The position numbers were made by a program, and so were the translations under genes. The notes under the pieces were generated by a model. That model had not been told where the DNA came from and searched no databases. It saw only the letters and a list, made by a program, of their open reading frames with translations. This document shows positions 1-8,158 of a DNA stretch of 32,697 bases, piece by piece; the stretch's first letter is position 1, and each line of letters begins with the position of its first letter. The DNA comes from Bacteroidota bacterium (GTDB lineage Bacteria; Bacteroidota; Bacteroidia; AKYH767-A; OLB10), in the NCBI GenBank assembly GCA_029547265.1, contig JAKPPP010000212.1, forward strand, positions 1-32,697, written 5' to 3'.

Positions 1-492
1 CAACAAATCAGCTGTCATGAGATTGGACAAATCTGTGGATTAAATTCTGAAACCGTCGAGAAATATATTCAACTTTTAGAGAAAGCATTTGTAGTATTTC
101 GTTTGCCTTCTTTCAGTAGAAATATGCGCAATGAATTAAAGAAAAGCTACAAAGTTTATTTCTATGATAATGGTATTCGAAACGCCGTCATTAATCAATT
201 TGCTCCGGCTAGTATGAGAAATGATGTCGGCCAATTATGGGAAAATTGGTTCATCAGCGAACGTATTAAAATGTGGAATAATGCAAATAAGGCAGGTTCT
301 TTCCATTTCTGGCGTACAGCCGCCCAACAGGAGATTGATTTTGTAGAGGAAGTTGATGGGCAACTTCGCGCCTTCGAATGCAAATGGAATAAAAAGGCAA
401 AAGGGAAAATGACCAAGGTTTTTGGCGCAAATTATCCCGAAGCCACCTTAAACATGGTTTATCCTGATAATGTAGAAGAGTTTTTGTTGTAA
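1..492 (+). CDS. AAA-family ATPase with DUF4143 C-terminal domain, 3' part only
   Basis: The reading frame is open from the first base of the window and stops at 490-492, so the gene begins upstream and only about 163 codons are visible. The visible part reads as a short helix-turn-helix-like stretch (ISCHEIGQICGLNSETVEKY), then the DUF4143 region: YKVYFYDNGIRNAVI, then GQLWENWFISER, then FHFWRTAAQQEIDFVEE and a terminal FECKWNKK. Known of the family: these proteins carry an N-terminal P-loop ATPase domain and a C-terminal domain with a restriction-endonuclease-like fold (ExK-type residues such as EIDF...ECKW). Their biological role is poorly defined. The P-loop part lies outside the window. 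The TTG at 103 is not the start, because homology extends upstream of it. Confidence 0.8.
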   Translation, partial: QQISCHEIGQICGLNSETVEKYIQLLEKAFVVFRLPSFSRNMRNELKKSYKVYFYDNGIRNAVINQFAPASMRNDVGQLWENWFISERIKMWNNANKAGSFHFWRTAAQQEIDFVEEVDGQLRAFECKWNKKAKGKMTKVFGANYPEATLNMVYPDNVEEFLL

Positions 493-523
493 GTTAAACA
501 AATTCAGCCGGTTAGGTTATTTA

Positions 524-577
524 GGGTGAATTGATCTCGAAATGTTATACGTTTCATATCAATTCAGCCTTCTTTTT
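524..577 (+). terminator. Hairpin terminator after the DUF4143 gene
   Basis: A 9-bp inverted repeat, TGAATTGAT at 527-535 and ATCAATTCA at 558-566, is followed by the T-rich run TTCTTTTTGTT. The 22-nt interval holds a weaker inner GAAA/TTTC pairing. It lies 35 bp after the stop codon, so it probably ends the upstream transcript before the suf promoter. The loop is long for a classical intrinsic terminator. Confidence 0.4.
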
Positions 578-649
578 GTTAATAAGCCTACATCATGAAT
601 TTTTGTGGTTTTTCAGCAAAATTTAGTGGTTTTCAGAACTATTTGTTAC

Positions 650-664
650 TTAGAATTGTTCTAA
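650..664. promoter_or_regulatory. Palindromic operator candidate in the suf promoter
   Basis: TTAGAATTGTTCTAA is a perfect inverted repeat with 6-bp arms and a 3-bp centre. The centre TTG coincides with the presumed -33 promoter element, so a bound protein would block RNA polymerase. The spacing and sequence resemble the Fur-superfamily PerR box of Firmicutes (TTATAATNATTATAA), matching at most positions. A Fur/PerR-type or other iron- or peroxide-responsive repressor is therefore a reasonable guess, but no regulator gene lies in the window. Confidence 0.55.
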
Positions 665-689
665 ACAACAGAATTTCGCCGTATCTTTG
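656..689 (+). promoter_or_regulatory. Bacteroidota-type promoter of the suf operon
   Basis: The -7 element TATCTTTG at 682-689 matches the TAnnTTTG consensus exactly. An upstream TTG at 656-658 serves as the -33 element, with a 23-bp gap that is slightly longer than usual. The predicted leader to the sufA ATG at 706 is short, about 12 nt. No other promoter of this quality was seen within the operon. Confidence 0.65.
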
Positions 690-705
690 CCCAAATTATT
701 AACAA

Positions 706-1032
706 ATGATTACTGTAACAGAAAAAGCCCTCGCTAAAGCTCGTGCGCTGATAAAAGAGGAAAACCGTCCGGAGGATTCATTTATCCGTGTCGGTGTAGC
801 CGGTGGTGGTTGTTCCGGTCTTACTTACATGCTCGAATTTGATCATGTGGTAAACCCTAACGATAAAGTGTTTGAGGATAAAGGAATCAAAATTGTTTGT
901 GATAAAAAAAGTTTCCTTTACCTAGTTGGAACAGAACTCGACTTTACCGACGGATTAAACGGTAAAGGCTTTGCTTTCAATAACCCGAATGCTTCGCGTA
1001 CCTGCGGATGCGGCGAATCGTTCGCTGTTTAA
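706..1032 (+). CDS. sufA: SufA/IscA-type iron-sulfur carrier protein
   Basis: This is an A-type Fe-S carrier (HesB/IscA family) of 108 aa, the usual length. The three conserved cluster ligands are present: Cys36 in GGGCSG, and Cys100 and Cys102 in the C-terminal TCGCGESF. An additional Cys65 is not part of the motif. The family receives Fe-S clusters from the SufBCD scaffold and passes them to apoproteins in the cytoplasm. It is the first gene of the operon, 12 bp before sufB. I chose the ATG at 706 because it gives the typical MITVTEKA N-terminus and follows the promoter. The choice between sufA, iscA and erpA is by context only. Confidence 0.92.
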   Translation: MITVTEKALAKARALIKEENRPEDSFIRVGVAGGGCSGLTYMLEFDHVVNPNDKVFEDKGIKIVCDKKSFLYLVGTELDFTDGLNGKGFAFNNPNASRTCGCGESFAV

Positions 1033-1044
1033 TGAACTAAAATT

Positions 1045-2490
1045 ATGTCAGAAGACTTAAAAATACTCGACGAAGTAACTAACTCCGAATATAAATGGGG
1101 GTTCGTGAGTAATATTGAAAGTGATAATGCTCCAAAAGGATTAAGCGAGGATATCGTTCGCTTTATTTCTGCAAAGAAAAATGAACCGGAATGGTTACTC
1201 GAATATCGTTTGAAAGCTTATCGCCATTGGCTTACGTTAACTGAACCTACTTGGCCAAATGTTACGTATCCGAAAATCGATTTTCAAGATATTATTTATT
1301 ACTCGGCACCTAAAGCAAAACCAACACTTAATAGTTTAGATGAGCTTGATCCGGAAATTAAATCTACTTTCGATAAACTCGGAATTTCTCTCGAGGAACA
1401 AAAGCGTTTAGCGAATGTTGCCGTTGATGCCGTAATCGATAGCGTGTCGGTAAAAACTACTTTCCGCGAATCATTAGGTGAACTTGGAATTATTTTCTCT
1501 TCGTTCTCTGAAGCCGTTCAAGAGCATCCTGAATTGGTGAAAAAATATTTAGGTTCTGTTGTTCCTTACACTGATAATTTCTACGCTTCATTAAATGCTG
1601 CTGTGTTTAGTGATGGATCGTTTTGTTATATCCCCAAGGGCGTTCGTTGTCCGATGGAATTAAGTACTTACTTCCGTATCAATTCTGCCGGTACCGGTCA
1701 GTTTGAAAGAACTTTGATCGTTGCTGATGAAGGTGCTTACGTAAGTTATTTGGAAGGATGTACTGCTCCTATGCGCGATGAAAATCAGCTGCACGCTGCA
1801 GTGGTTGAAATCGTTTCTCATGAGGAAGCTACAGTGAAATATTCTACCGTTCAAAACTGGTATCCCGGTGATAAAGATGGTAAAGGTGGAATTTTCAATT
1901 TCGTTACTAAACGCGGAATTTGTCTCGGAAATAAAAGTAAAATTTCATGGACGCAAGTAGAAACAGGTTCTGCTGTTACATGGAAATATCCTTCGGTAAT
2001 TTTGAAGGGAGATAATTCGGTTGGTGAATTTTATTCGGTGGCTGTTACTAATAACATGCAACAAGCCGATACCGGTACGAAAATGATTCACCTCGGAAAA
2101 AATACTAGTAGTACGATCATCTCTAAAGGTATCAGCGGCGGAAGAAGTCAGAATAGCTACCGCGGATTAGTGAAGATTGCTAAAGGTGCAGTTAACGCGA
2201 GAAATTTCTCGCAGTGTGATTCTCTTTTATTAGGTGATCAATGCGGTGCTCATACTTTCCCTTATCTCGAGGTGAATAATAAATCTTCTAAAGTGGAACA
2301 CGAAGCCACTACTTCGAAAGTTGGCGAAGATCAAATCTTCTATTGCAATCAACGTGGTATCTCTACTGAAGATGCTGTAGGATTAATTGTGAACGGCTAT
2401 TGCAAAGAAGTATTCAATCAGTTACCGATGGAATTCGCTGTTGAAGCACAAAAGCTTTTGGCGATTTCTTTAGAAGGTTCTGTGGGATAA
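1045..2490 (+). CDS. sufB: Fe-S cluster assembly protein SufB
   Basis: SufB is the scaffold subunit of the SufBC2D complex, on which new Fe-S clusters are assembled. The protein is 481 aa, close to the family's roughly 470-495. Family landmarks are the SYLEGCTAP segment with Cys239, [10 protein letters not shown] with Cys391 (the position of the essential core cysteine in E. coli SufB), and [20 protein letters not shown] with Glu420 and a following cysteine. It lies between sufA (12-bp gap) and sufC (75-bp gap). That larger gap contains no clear hairpin or promoter, so transcription is probably continuous. Confidence 0.97.
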   Translation: MSEDLKILDEVTNSEYKWGFVSNIESDNAPKGLSEDIVRFISAKKNEPEWLLEYRLKAYRHWLTLTEPTWPNVTYPKIDFQDIIYYSAPKAKPTLNSLDELDPEIKSTFDKLGISLEEQKRLANVAVDAVIDSVSVKTTFRESLGELGIIFSSFSEAVQEHPELVKKYLGSVVPYTDNFYASLNAAVFSDGSFCYIPKGVRCPMELSTYFRINSAGTGQFERTLIVADEGAYVSYLEGCTAPMRDENQLHAAVVEIVSHEEATVKYSTVQNWYPGDKDGKGGIFNFVTKRGICLGNKSKISWTQVETGSAVTWKYPSVILKGDNSVGEFYSVAVTNNMQQADTGTKMIHLGKNTSSTIISKGISGGRSQNSYRGLVKIAKGAVNARNFSQCDSLLLGDQCGAHTFPYLEVNNKSSKVEHEATTSKVGEDQIFYCNQRGISTEDAVGLIVNGYCKEVFNQLPMEFAVEAQKLLAISLEGSVG

Positions 2491-2565
2491 TTCCCGAATA
2501 AAAAACCAATTCTTGTAAAAGAGTTGAAAGTGAAAAAATAAAAACAACAATTCGAAATAAATACG

Positions 2566-3330
2566 ATGTTATCAATAAAAGATCTTGTTGCTTCAGTTGA
2601 AGAGAAACAAATCCTTAAAGGGTTAAATTTTGAAGTGAAGCCGGGTGAGGTTCATGCCATCATGGGTCCGAATGGCTCAGGAAAAAGTACTCTTGCTTCT
2701 GTGCTTGCCGGTCGTGAAGAGTATGAAGTGAATAGTGGTTCAGTAACATTTAACGGCGAAGATCTTTTAGAGATGAGTCCGGAGGATCGTGCTCGCGCAG
2801 GTATCTTCCTTGCTTTCCAATATCCGGTTGAAATTCCGGGTGTGAGCAACGCGAACTTTTTAAAAACAGCCGTAAACGAAGTGCGTAAGTCGAAAGGTCT
2901 TGAGCCTCTCGATTCAAAACAGTTCTTGAAAGTGATGCAAGAGAAAATGAAATTGGTGGAGATGGATAAAACCATGACGCAACGTTCAGTGAACGAAGGC
3001 TTCAGTGGTGGTGAGAAAAAGAGAAATGAAATATTTCAAATGGCAATGCTTGAACCATCTTTAGCTATCCTCGATGAAACTGATTCGGGATTAGATATCG
3101 ATGCTTTACGTATTGTTTCGAATGGTGTAAACGCTTTGCGCGACGGAAAACGTTCGTTTATCGTTATTACACACTACCAACGATTACTCGATTATATCGT
3201 ACCTGATCATGTTCATGTTTTATATAAAGGTCGTATTGTGAAATCAGGTCCGAAGGAGTTGGCTCTCGAATTAGAAGAGAAAGGATATGATTGGATTAAA
3301 GAAGAAGTGGATTCATCTGTTAATGCTTAA
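2566..3330 (+). CDS. sufC: Fe-S assembly ATPase SufC
   Basis: This is a cytoplasmic ABC-type ATPase that drives conformational change in SufBC2D during cluster assembly. It has 254 aa. The Walker A motif GPNGSGKST is at about residues 34-42, the Q-loop is in [10 protein letters not shown], and the SufC-specific signature SGGEKKRNE starts at about residue 147. Walker B LAILDE is at about 166-171, followed by [10 protein letters not shown], and the switch histidine is His203 in ITHYQR. All catalytic elements are intact. There is no membrane partner, consistent with SufC rather than a transporter. sufD begins 6 bp downstream. Confidence 0.97.
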   Translation: MLSIKDLVASVEEKQILKGLNFEVKPGEVHAIMGPNGSGKSTLASVLAGREEYEVNSGSVTFNGEDLLEMSPEDRARAGIFLAFQYPVEIPGVSNANFLKTAVNEVRKSKGLEPLDSKQFLKVMQEKMKLVEMDKTMTQRSVNEGFSGGEKKRNEIFQMAMLEPSLAILDETDSGLDIDALRIVSNGVNALRDGKRSFIVITHYQRLLDYIVPDHVHVLYKGRIVKSGPKELALELEEKGYDWIKEEVDSSVNA

Positions 3331-3336
3331 GAATTA

Positions 3337-4659
3337 ATGAGTACATCAACATTAAATAATTCTTCAGCTGAAAGCTTTACGCAAGCAATAGATCATTTTC
3401 GTGAGTTATACGGAAATCATCTCCCTGCGCAAAAGAGCTTGCAGATAGATGCCGCGGCTGTTTTTTCACAGCTAGGCATTCCAACTACTAAGCATGAAGA
3501 GTGGAAATATACAAGTCTAGCCGTTATTGCAAAAAATACTTATCGCACAGTAAACCCTTCTGATAATTGCAGTCTTTCTAAGTCTAATGTTACATCATTA
3601 GCACTTACTAACGATACTCTTTTGTATGTTATCGAAAATGGTAAGTTCAATGCCTCTGCATCTAACGCTAACGCATTACCGAAAGGTATCACTGTTGGTT
3701 CTTTAGCAGAATTGGCAGGTGATGCTCGCGTTCAAGCTCACTTAATGAAACATGCCGATTTCTCGGATGAATCGTTAGTAGCTTTAAACACTGCGTTAAC
3801 TTTCGACGGAATTGTAATTATTGCAGAGGCGAAAACGGAATGCGCAACACCTATTCAAATTGCTGTTGTAAATAATACTGCAGGAGAAGCATTAAATATT
3901 CCTGTTCGAATTTTATTAATCGCAGAGAAGAATGCAATTGTAAATGTTACTGAAACACATCATTCATTCGGATCAAAATCTCCGGTGTTAGTGAACGTTG
4001 TTAGTGAAGTGGTAATTGCAGAGCAAGCTAGAGTAAATTATATCAAATTACAAGACGAAGATCAAAATACTTGTCATGTGAATTACCATAAGGTAAACAT
4101 GGCTCGCGATAGCTATCAACATATCAGCACCCTCACATGGGGTGGCGGACTAGTTCGTAATAATTTGAATATTCGTTTAGATGATGTGAATTGCACATCG
4201 TACTTAAACGGATTAACAATTGCGAAAGATTACCAAGTAATCGATCATCATACTGTTGTTGATCATGCTATGCCGAATTGCTATAGTAATGAGTTGTATA
4301 AAGGAATTATCGACGGGCATGCGCAAGGTGTTTTCAACGGAAAAATTTTCGTTAGAAAAGATGCGCAGAAGACGAATGCTTTCCAATCAAATAAAAATGT
4401 TTTGTTAAGTGACGATGCTTCCATGAATGCTAAACCTCAGTTGGAAATATTTGCCGACGATGTGAAATGCAGTCATGGCGCTACCACCGGACAAATTGAT
4501 GAAGAGGCATTGTTTTACCTCAGAGCACGCGGAATCGGAGAAGTTGCCGCTCGTGCTTTATTGAATCATGCTTTCGCTGCTGATGTGATTGAACAAATAC
4601 CGGAAGAGAATTTGAAATCTGCTTTGTTAGATCGTTTGACTGCACGACTTAATGCTTAA
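3337..4659 (+). CDS. sufD: Fe-S cluster assembly protein SufD
   Basis: SufD is the SufB paralogue that forms the heterodimeric scaffold with SufB and helps acquire iron. The protein is 440 aa. The N-terminal part carries the HEEWKYTSL motif (about 53-61). The C-terminal beta-helix ends in the SufD hallmark VKCSHGATTGQIDEEALFYL, with Cys378 and His380, which correspond to the E. coli SufD Cys/His pair at the SufB interface. It is translated just after sufC (6-bp gap) and 18 bp before sufS. Nothing in it looks damaged. Confidence 0.96.
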   Translation: MSTSTLNNSSAESFTQAIDHFRELYGNHLPAQKSLQIDAAAVFSQLGIPTTKHEEWKYTSLAVIAKNTYRTVNPSDNCSLSKSNVTSLALTNDTLLYVIENGKFNASASNANALPKGITVGSLAELAGDARVQAHLMKHADFSDESLVALNTALTFDGIVIIAEAKTECATPIQIAVVNNTAGEALNIPVRILLIAEKNAIVNVTETHHSFGSKSPVLVNVVSEVVIAEQARVNYIKLQDEDQNTCHVNYHKVNMARDSYQHISTLTWGGGLVRNNLNIRLDDVNCTSYLNGLTIAKDYQVIDHHTVVDHAMPNCYSNELYKGIIDGHAQGVFNGKIFVRKDAQKTNAFQSNKNVLLSDDASMNAKPQLEIFADDVKCSHGATTGQIDEEALFYLRARGIGEVAARALLNHAFAADVIEQIPEENLKSALLDRLTARLNA

Positions 4660-4677
4660 CTTTTAAAAATTGAAGTA

Positions 4678-5925
4678 ATGTCAACAACAGCTAACACCAC
4701 AAAAGCTTTCGATGTAGTAAGTATCAGAAGAGATTTTCCTGTCCTAAACGAACAACCTTATGGTAAACGTTTAGTCTATTTCGATAATGCTGCTACCTCG
4801 CAAAAGCCTACTGCGGTTATTCAAGCGTTGGTTGATTATTATACAAAATACAATGCGAATGTTCATCGCGGAGTTCACTACTTGAGTCAGCGAGCATCAG
4901 ATGCTTTTGATTCAGTTCGTGGTAAGGTGAAAGATTTTATTCATGCCGCTAATGAACGCGAAATAATATTTGTTAGAGGAACTACCGAGGGAATTAACCT
5001 CGTAGCTTCTACTTACGGAAGAAAGAATGTTAAAGCCGGTGATCAGGTATTAGTTTCAGCGATGGAACATCATAGTAATATTGTTCCTTGGCAAATGCTA
5101 TGCGAAGAGAAAGGCGCAACATTGAAAGTGATTCCGATGAATGATAAAGGAGAATTGATCCTCGATAACTTGGAACAACTCTTACATGAGCGAACTAAAA
5201 TCGTTTCAATTGTTCATACAGGGAATTCATTGGGAACAATAAATCCAGTGAAAGAGATTATTAAACGCGCGCATGCTAAAGGCATTCCGGTGATGGTAGA
5301 CGGCGCACAAGCCGTTGCTCATGGAAGTGTAGATGTACAAGACTTAGATTGCGATTTTTTTTCATTTAGTGCACATAAAATGTTAGGCCCTACAGGTATT
5401 GGCGCATTGTACGGTAAATTTAATTTACTCGAAGAAATGCCTCCTTACCAAGGTGGAGGAGAGATGATCTCTGCTGTTTCTTTCGATCATACTACGTATA
5501 ATGAAGTACCTTATAAGTTTGAAGCAGGTACTCCCAATATTGCAGATGTAATTGCATTAGGTGCTGCGATCGATTATTGGAATACCCTCGATCGTGAAGC
5601 AGCAACAAAATACGAGCAAGAATTATTACACTATTGCACTGAGAAATTATCGGCAGTGAATGGAGTGCGAATTATTGGTAATGCAGATAAAAAGGCAAGT
5701 GTTGTTTCTTTTGTTTTAGAAGGAATCAATGCATTAGATGCAGGAATGTATCTCGATACAAAAGGTATTGCAGTAAGAACAGGGCAACATTGTACCGAAC
5801 CTGTAATGACTCGTTTCTGCATTCCCGGAACCATTCGTGCATCGTTTATGTTCTATAATACAAAAGAAGAAATCGACTTTTTTGTTGAACAAGTAGAAAA
5901 GGCGATCAGCTTCTTAAATCCATAA
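4678..5925 (+). CDS. sufS: Cysteine desulfurase SufS
   Basis: This is a PLP-dependent class V aminotransferase-fold enzyme that removes sulfur from L-cysteine, yielding alanine and an enzyme persulfide. The protein is 415 aa. Landmarks are the PLP-stacking histidine in SAMEHHSN (131-132), the PLP lysine Lys234 in SFSAHKMLGPTG, and the persulfide cysteine Cys372 in RTGQHCTEP. The RTGxHCxxP form with a short active-site loop is typical of group II (SufS/CsdA) desulfurases, which need SufE or SufU as acceptor. This fits sufE lying 3 bp downstream. Confidence 0.97.
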   Translation: MSTTANTTKAFDVVSIRRDFPVLNEQPYGKRLVYFDNAATSQKPTAVIQALVDYYTKYNANVHRGVHYLSQRASDAFDSVRGKVKDFIHAANEREIIFVRGTTEGINLVASTYGRKNVKAGDQVLVSAMEHHSNIVPWQMLCEEKGATLKVIPMNDKGELILDNLEQLLHERTKIVSIVHTGNSLGTINPVKEIIKRAHAKGIPVMVDGAQAVAHGSVDVQDLDCDFFSFSAHKMLGPTGIGALYGKFNLLEEMPPYQGGGEMISAVSFDHTTYNEVPYKFEAGTPNIADVIALGAAIDYWNTLDREAATKYEQELLHYCTEKLSAVNGVRIIGNADKKASVVSFVLEGINALDAGMYLDTKGIAVRTGQHCTEPVMTRFCIPGTIRASFMFYNTKEEIDFFVEQVEKAISFLNP

Positions 5926-5928
5926 GAG

Positions 5929-6354
5929 ATGTCGGATATTCAACAAGTAGAAAATGAAATTGTAGAAGACTTCGAATTATTCGAAGAGTGGGAAGAGAAG
6001 TACCAATACATTATCGAACTCGGACAAAAGCTTCCTCCGTTAGCGGATGAATTTAAAACCGATGATCGGAAAATTAAAGGATGTCAAAGTAGTGTTTGGC
6101 TGCATGCATCAGAGAGTGACGGAAAAATAATATTTAATGCAGATAGTGATTCCACATTCGTAAAAGGTGAAATCGCTTTGTTAATACAAGTAATGTCGGG
6201 CCGAACACCCGAAGAAATTATTAATGCGGAGTTAGGATTCATTGACCGAATCGGTTTACGTCAACACATGGCACAAACCAGAGCTAATGGATTAGCATCA
6301 ATGATCAAACAAATGAAACTTTACGCAGTAGGGTTTCAACATAAAACAGCGTGA
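5929..6354 (+). CDS. sufE: Sulfur acceptor protein SufE
   Basis: SufE accepts the persulfide from SufS, stimulates the desulfurase, and hands sulfur to SufB. The protein is 141 aa, the usual size. The conserved acceptor cysteine is Cys52 in KIKGCQSSVW. The C-terminal part contains LIQVMSGRTPEEI and IGLRQHMAQTRANGLASM, which are characteristic of the family. It is tightly coupled to sufS (3-bp gap) and to the following DUF59 gene (1-bp gap). Confidence 0.96.
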   Translation: MSDIQQVENEIVEDFELFEEWEEKYQYIIELGQKLPPLADEFKTDDRKIKGCQSSVWLHASESDGKIIFNADSDSTFVKGEIALLIQVMSGRTPEEIINAELGFIDRIGLRQHMAQTRANGLASMIKQMKLYAVGFQHKTA

Positions 6355-6355
6355 C

Positions 6356-6721
6356 ATGGAAGAGTTGAATATGAATACAGCACCATCGCAAGAAAACGGA
6401 CCTTCAATTCCTGAAGTGAAGTCAATGCGTGACCGAATCATCGACGTTTTAAAAACGTGCTATGATCCTGAAATTCCTGTTGATATTTATGAGTTGGGAT
6501 TGATTTATGAAATCAGAATCAGCGAAGGCAATGATGTACATATTATGATGACATTAACATCGCCGGCTTGTCCCGTTGCCGAAACATTACCTCCCGATGT
6601 AGAACAGAAAGTACGCGATATGCCGGATGTTAATTCTGCACGAGTTGAAATCACTTTTGATCCTCCTTGGGAAAAAGAAATGATGAGCGATGAAGCTCGT
6701 TTAGAATTAGGGATGTGGTAA
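6356..6721 (+). CDS. sufT: SufT-like MIP18/DUF59 Fe-S assembly protein
   Basis: This 121-aa protein belongs to the MIP18 (DUF59) family, which takes part in maturation or targeting of Fe-S proteins. The diagnostic segments are CYDPEIPVDIYELGLIY, the TSPACPVAE loop with its conserved cysteine, and FDPPWEKEMMSDEARLELGMW at the C-terminus. The first 20 residues are polar and poorly conserved, so an internal Met at residue 6 (6371) is an alternative start. It starts 1 bp after sufE, which argues for translational coupling. The name sufT is by context. Confidence 0.9.
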   Translation: MEELNMNTAPSQENGPSIPEVKSMRDRIIDVLKTCYDPEIPVDIYELGLIYEIRISEGNDVHIMMTLTSPACPVAETLPPDVEQKVRDMPDVNSARVEITFDPPWEKEMMSDEARLELGMW

Positions 6722-6789
6722 AGTATCTGAAAGTCAATACAATACAATTTTCATTTAAAAATTAGTTACCAAAACGGGAACTTTTTTCG

Positions 6790-6797
6790 TATATTTG
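6790..6797 (+). promoter_or_regulatory. -7 promoter element upstream of higB
   Basis: TATATTTG is an exact TAnnTTTG match, 16 nt before the higB start. I found no good -33 TTG at the expected distance, so the strength is uncertain. It suggests the toxin-antitoxin unit has its own promoter in addition to read-through from suf. Confidence 0.45.
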
Positions 6798-6813
6798 ATT
6801 TAAAGAGCAAAGT

Positions 6814-7107
6814 TTGAGAGTAATAGCGAAAAAGACTTTACGTGATTTTTGGTTGAAACATGCAGATGCAGAGCAATCATTAAAATCTTGGTATCATGAA
6901 ACTACTAAGTCTAAGTGGAAGGGTCCCGGAGATATTAAAGTAGATTATCCTACTGCCTCGTTTCTTCAAAATAATCGAGTTGTATTTAATATAAAAGGGA
7001 ATACATATCGATTAATTGTTCGTATCAATTATTCGGTATCAGTCGTATGGATTCGTTTCGTTGGAACACATGCTCAATATAATAAAATTGATGCTAAGAC
7101 TATTTAA
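6814..7107 (+). CDS. higB: HigB-type toxin (mRNA interferase)
   Basis: This 97-aa basic protein matches the HigB_toxin family of RelE-fold ribosome-dependent mRNA interferases. Recognisable segments are VIAKKTLRDFWLKHADAE at the N-terminus, WKGPGDIKVDYPTAS, the core VFNIKGNTYRLIVRINY, and VWIRFVGTHAQYNKID at the C-terminus. The start is TTG; no ATG or GTG in this frame preserves the conserved N-terminus, so the TTG is well supported. The toxin gene precedes the antitoxin, which is the normal higBA order, with a 2-bp gap to higA. It sits 92 bp downstream of sufT and is probably an insertion between the suf genes and the DUF2480 gene. Confidence 0.9.
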   Translation: MRVIAKKTLRDFWLKHADAEQSLKSWYHETTKSKWKGPGDIKVDYPTASFLQNNRVVFNIKGNTYRLIVRINYSVSVVWIRFVGTHAQYNKIDAKTI

Positions 7108-7109
7108 AA

Positions 7110-7466
7110 ATGAACGTAAGACCAATTAAAAATAAAAAGGACTACGAACGTGCATTGGTACGGTTGGAGACAATTTTTGATGCAGAGAAGGGCACGAACG
7201 ATGGAGATGAATTGGAGTTACTAAGCATGGTAATTGATAATTACGAAAAAGAAAAATACTTTATAGATTTTCCTGATCCAATTGAAGCAATTAAATTTAG
7301 AATGGAACAAATGGATATGCGTCAAAAGGATTTAGTTGATTTGATAGGATTTAAAAGTAGAGTCAGTGAGGTGTTAAATAGGAAAAGAAAATTAACACTT
7401 GATATGATCAGAAAAATTAGTGAAGTGCTTTCTATTCCAAGTGAAGTGCTTATACGTGAATATTGA
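7110..7466 (+). CDS. higA: HigA-type antitoxin with HTH (XRE) domain
   Basis: This 118-aa protein should neutralise HigB and autorepress the operon. An acidic N-terminal half (about 1-60, with DELELLSMVIDNYEKEKY) precedes a helix-turn-helix: AIKFRMEQMDMRQKDLVDLIGFKSRVSEVLNRKRKLTLDMIRK split over about 65-108. This is the arrangement of HigA-like antitoxins encoded next to HigB_toxin proteins. It begins 2 bp after higB. Its TGA stop overlaps the TTG start proposed for the next gene (7463-7466), implying one transcript through all three. Confidence 0.9.
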   Translation: MNVRPIKNKKDYERALVRLETIFDAEKGTNDGDELELLSMVIDNYEKEKYFIDFPDPIEAIKFRMEQMDMRQKDLVDLIGFKSRVSEVLNRKRKLTLDMIRKISEVLSIPSEVLIREY

Positions 7467-7996
7467 TTAATAAAACCAAAGAGAAGGTGGAAGACAATGT
7501 TATCTTTAATAAAGTTGCACAAAGCGGATTAATTACCATTAATTTGGAAGAATTGTATCCCGTTGGCGAGCGAGTTATTATTGATATTCGTGAACAACTG
7601 ATCGAAGATTTTTTATTGCGCGAGAAGTCATTCAGAGAGTTTATTGCTTCAGAAGATTGGTCGAAGTATAGCGGAAAATTTGTTAGTATTCATTGCTCTA
7701 ATGATGCGATTATTCCGATGTGGGCATGGATGTTATTAGCATCTGCTTTGGAGCCATTCGCTAAAAAAATAGTTTTCGGTAATGCCTCTACGTTAGAAGA
7801 TGAATTGTTTTCAGAGGTAGTTTCGAAAATCAATCCGGAAGAATATCATGATGCAAGAGTAGTTATTAAAGGCTGTTCCGATAAACCTGTTCCTGTATCT
7901 GCTTATGTAGCACTCACAGCCTTACTTCGCCCTGTTGCGAAGAGTATACTTTTTGGTGAACCTTGCAGTACCGTACCGGTTTATAAAAAGAAGTGA
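7463..7996 (+). CDS. DUF2480 family protein
   Basis: This 177-aa protein carries the DUF2480 pattern: FNKVAQSGLITINLEELYP, then LLREKSFREFIASEDWSKY, HCSNDAIIPMWAWMLLASAL and AKKIVFGN. The family is restricted to Bacteroidota and has no assigned function. From memory of Bacteroidota genomes it often lies close to suf genes, so a link to Fe-S biology is likely but unproven. Two starts are possible: the TTG at 7463 overlapping the higA stop, or the GTG at 7487, which is preceded by a purine-rich AGAGAAGG and gives an N-terminus closer to the family. A conserved Cys sits in the HCSNDAI segment. Confidence 0.85.
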   Translation: MINKTKEKVEDNVIFNKVAQSGLITINLEELYPVGERVIIDIREQLIEDFLLREKSFREFIASEDWSKYSGKFVSIHCSNDAIIPMWAWMLLASALEPFAKKIVFGNASTLEDELFSEVVSKINPEEYHDARVVIKGCSDKPVPVSAYVALTALLRPVAKSILFGEPCSTVPVYKKK

Positions 7997-7999
7997 TAT

Positions 8000-8023
8000 A
8001 GATCATTCATCTTGATCTTTTTT
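8000..8023 (+). terminator. Intrinsic terminator after the DUF2480 gene
   Basis: AGATCA (8000-8005) and TGATCT (8013-8018) form a 6-bp stem with a 7-nt loop, followed directly by a run of six T. It starts 4 bp after the stop codon and probably marks the end of the suf-higBA-DUF2480 transcript. Confidence 0.6.
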
Positions 8024-8049
8024 ATGGTATCCCAAACTATCACATCGCC

Positions 8050-8057
8050 TATCTTTG
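8050..8057 (+). promoter_or_regulatory. -7 promoter element for the TonB-domain gene
   Basis: TATCTTTG matches the Bacteroidota -7 consensus, about 100 nt before the ATG at 8159. A second match, TACATTTG at 8109-8116, is nearer to the gene. Neither has a convincing TTG about 20 bp upstream, so I cannot say which one is used. Confidence 0.35.
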
Positions 8058-8158
8058 TTTCGGTAATTGTTACCCAGTTTTCACTTCCTCAAAATCCTAA
8101 AATTCTATTACATTTGTGTAAAGCGTTCGCAAATTGAACGGTTAAAATTGATCATCCT

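Noticed and set aside
103..492. A complete 129-aa gene starting at TTG 103
   Set aside because: The frame is open to base 1 and the upstream codons fit the same DUF4143 family, so the gene is simply truncated by the window edge.
2491..2565. Internal promoter or terminator between sufB and sufC
   Set aside because: The 75-bp gap is A-rich, with no TAnnTTTG motif and no stable inverted repeat.
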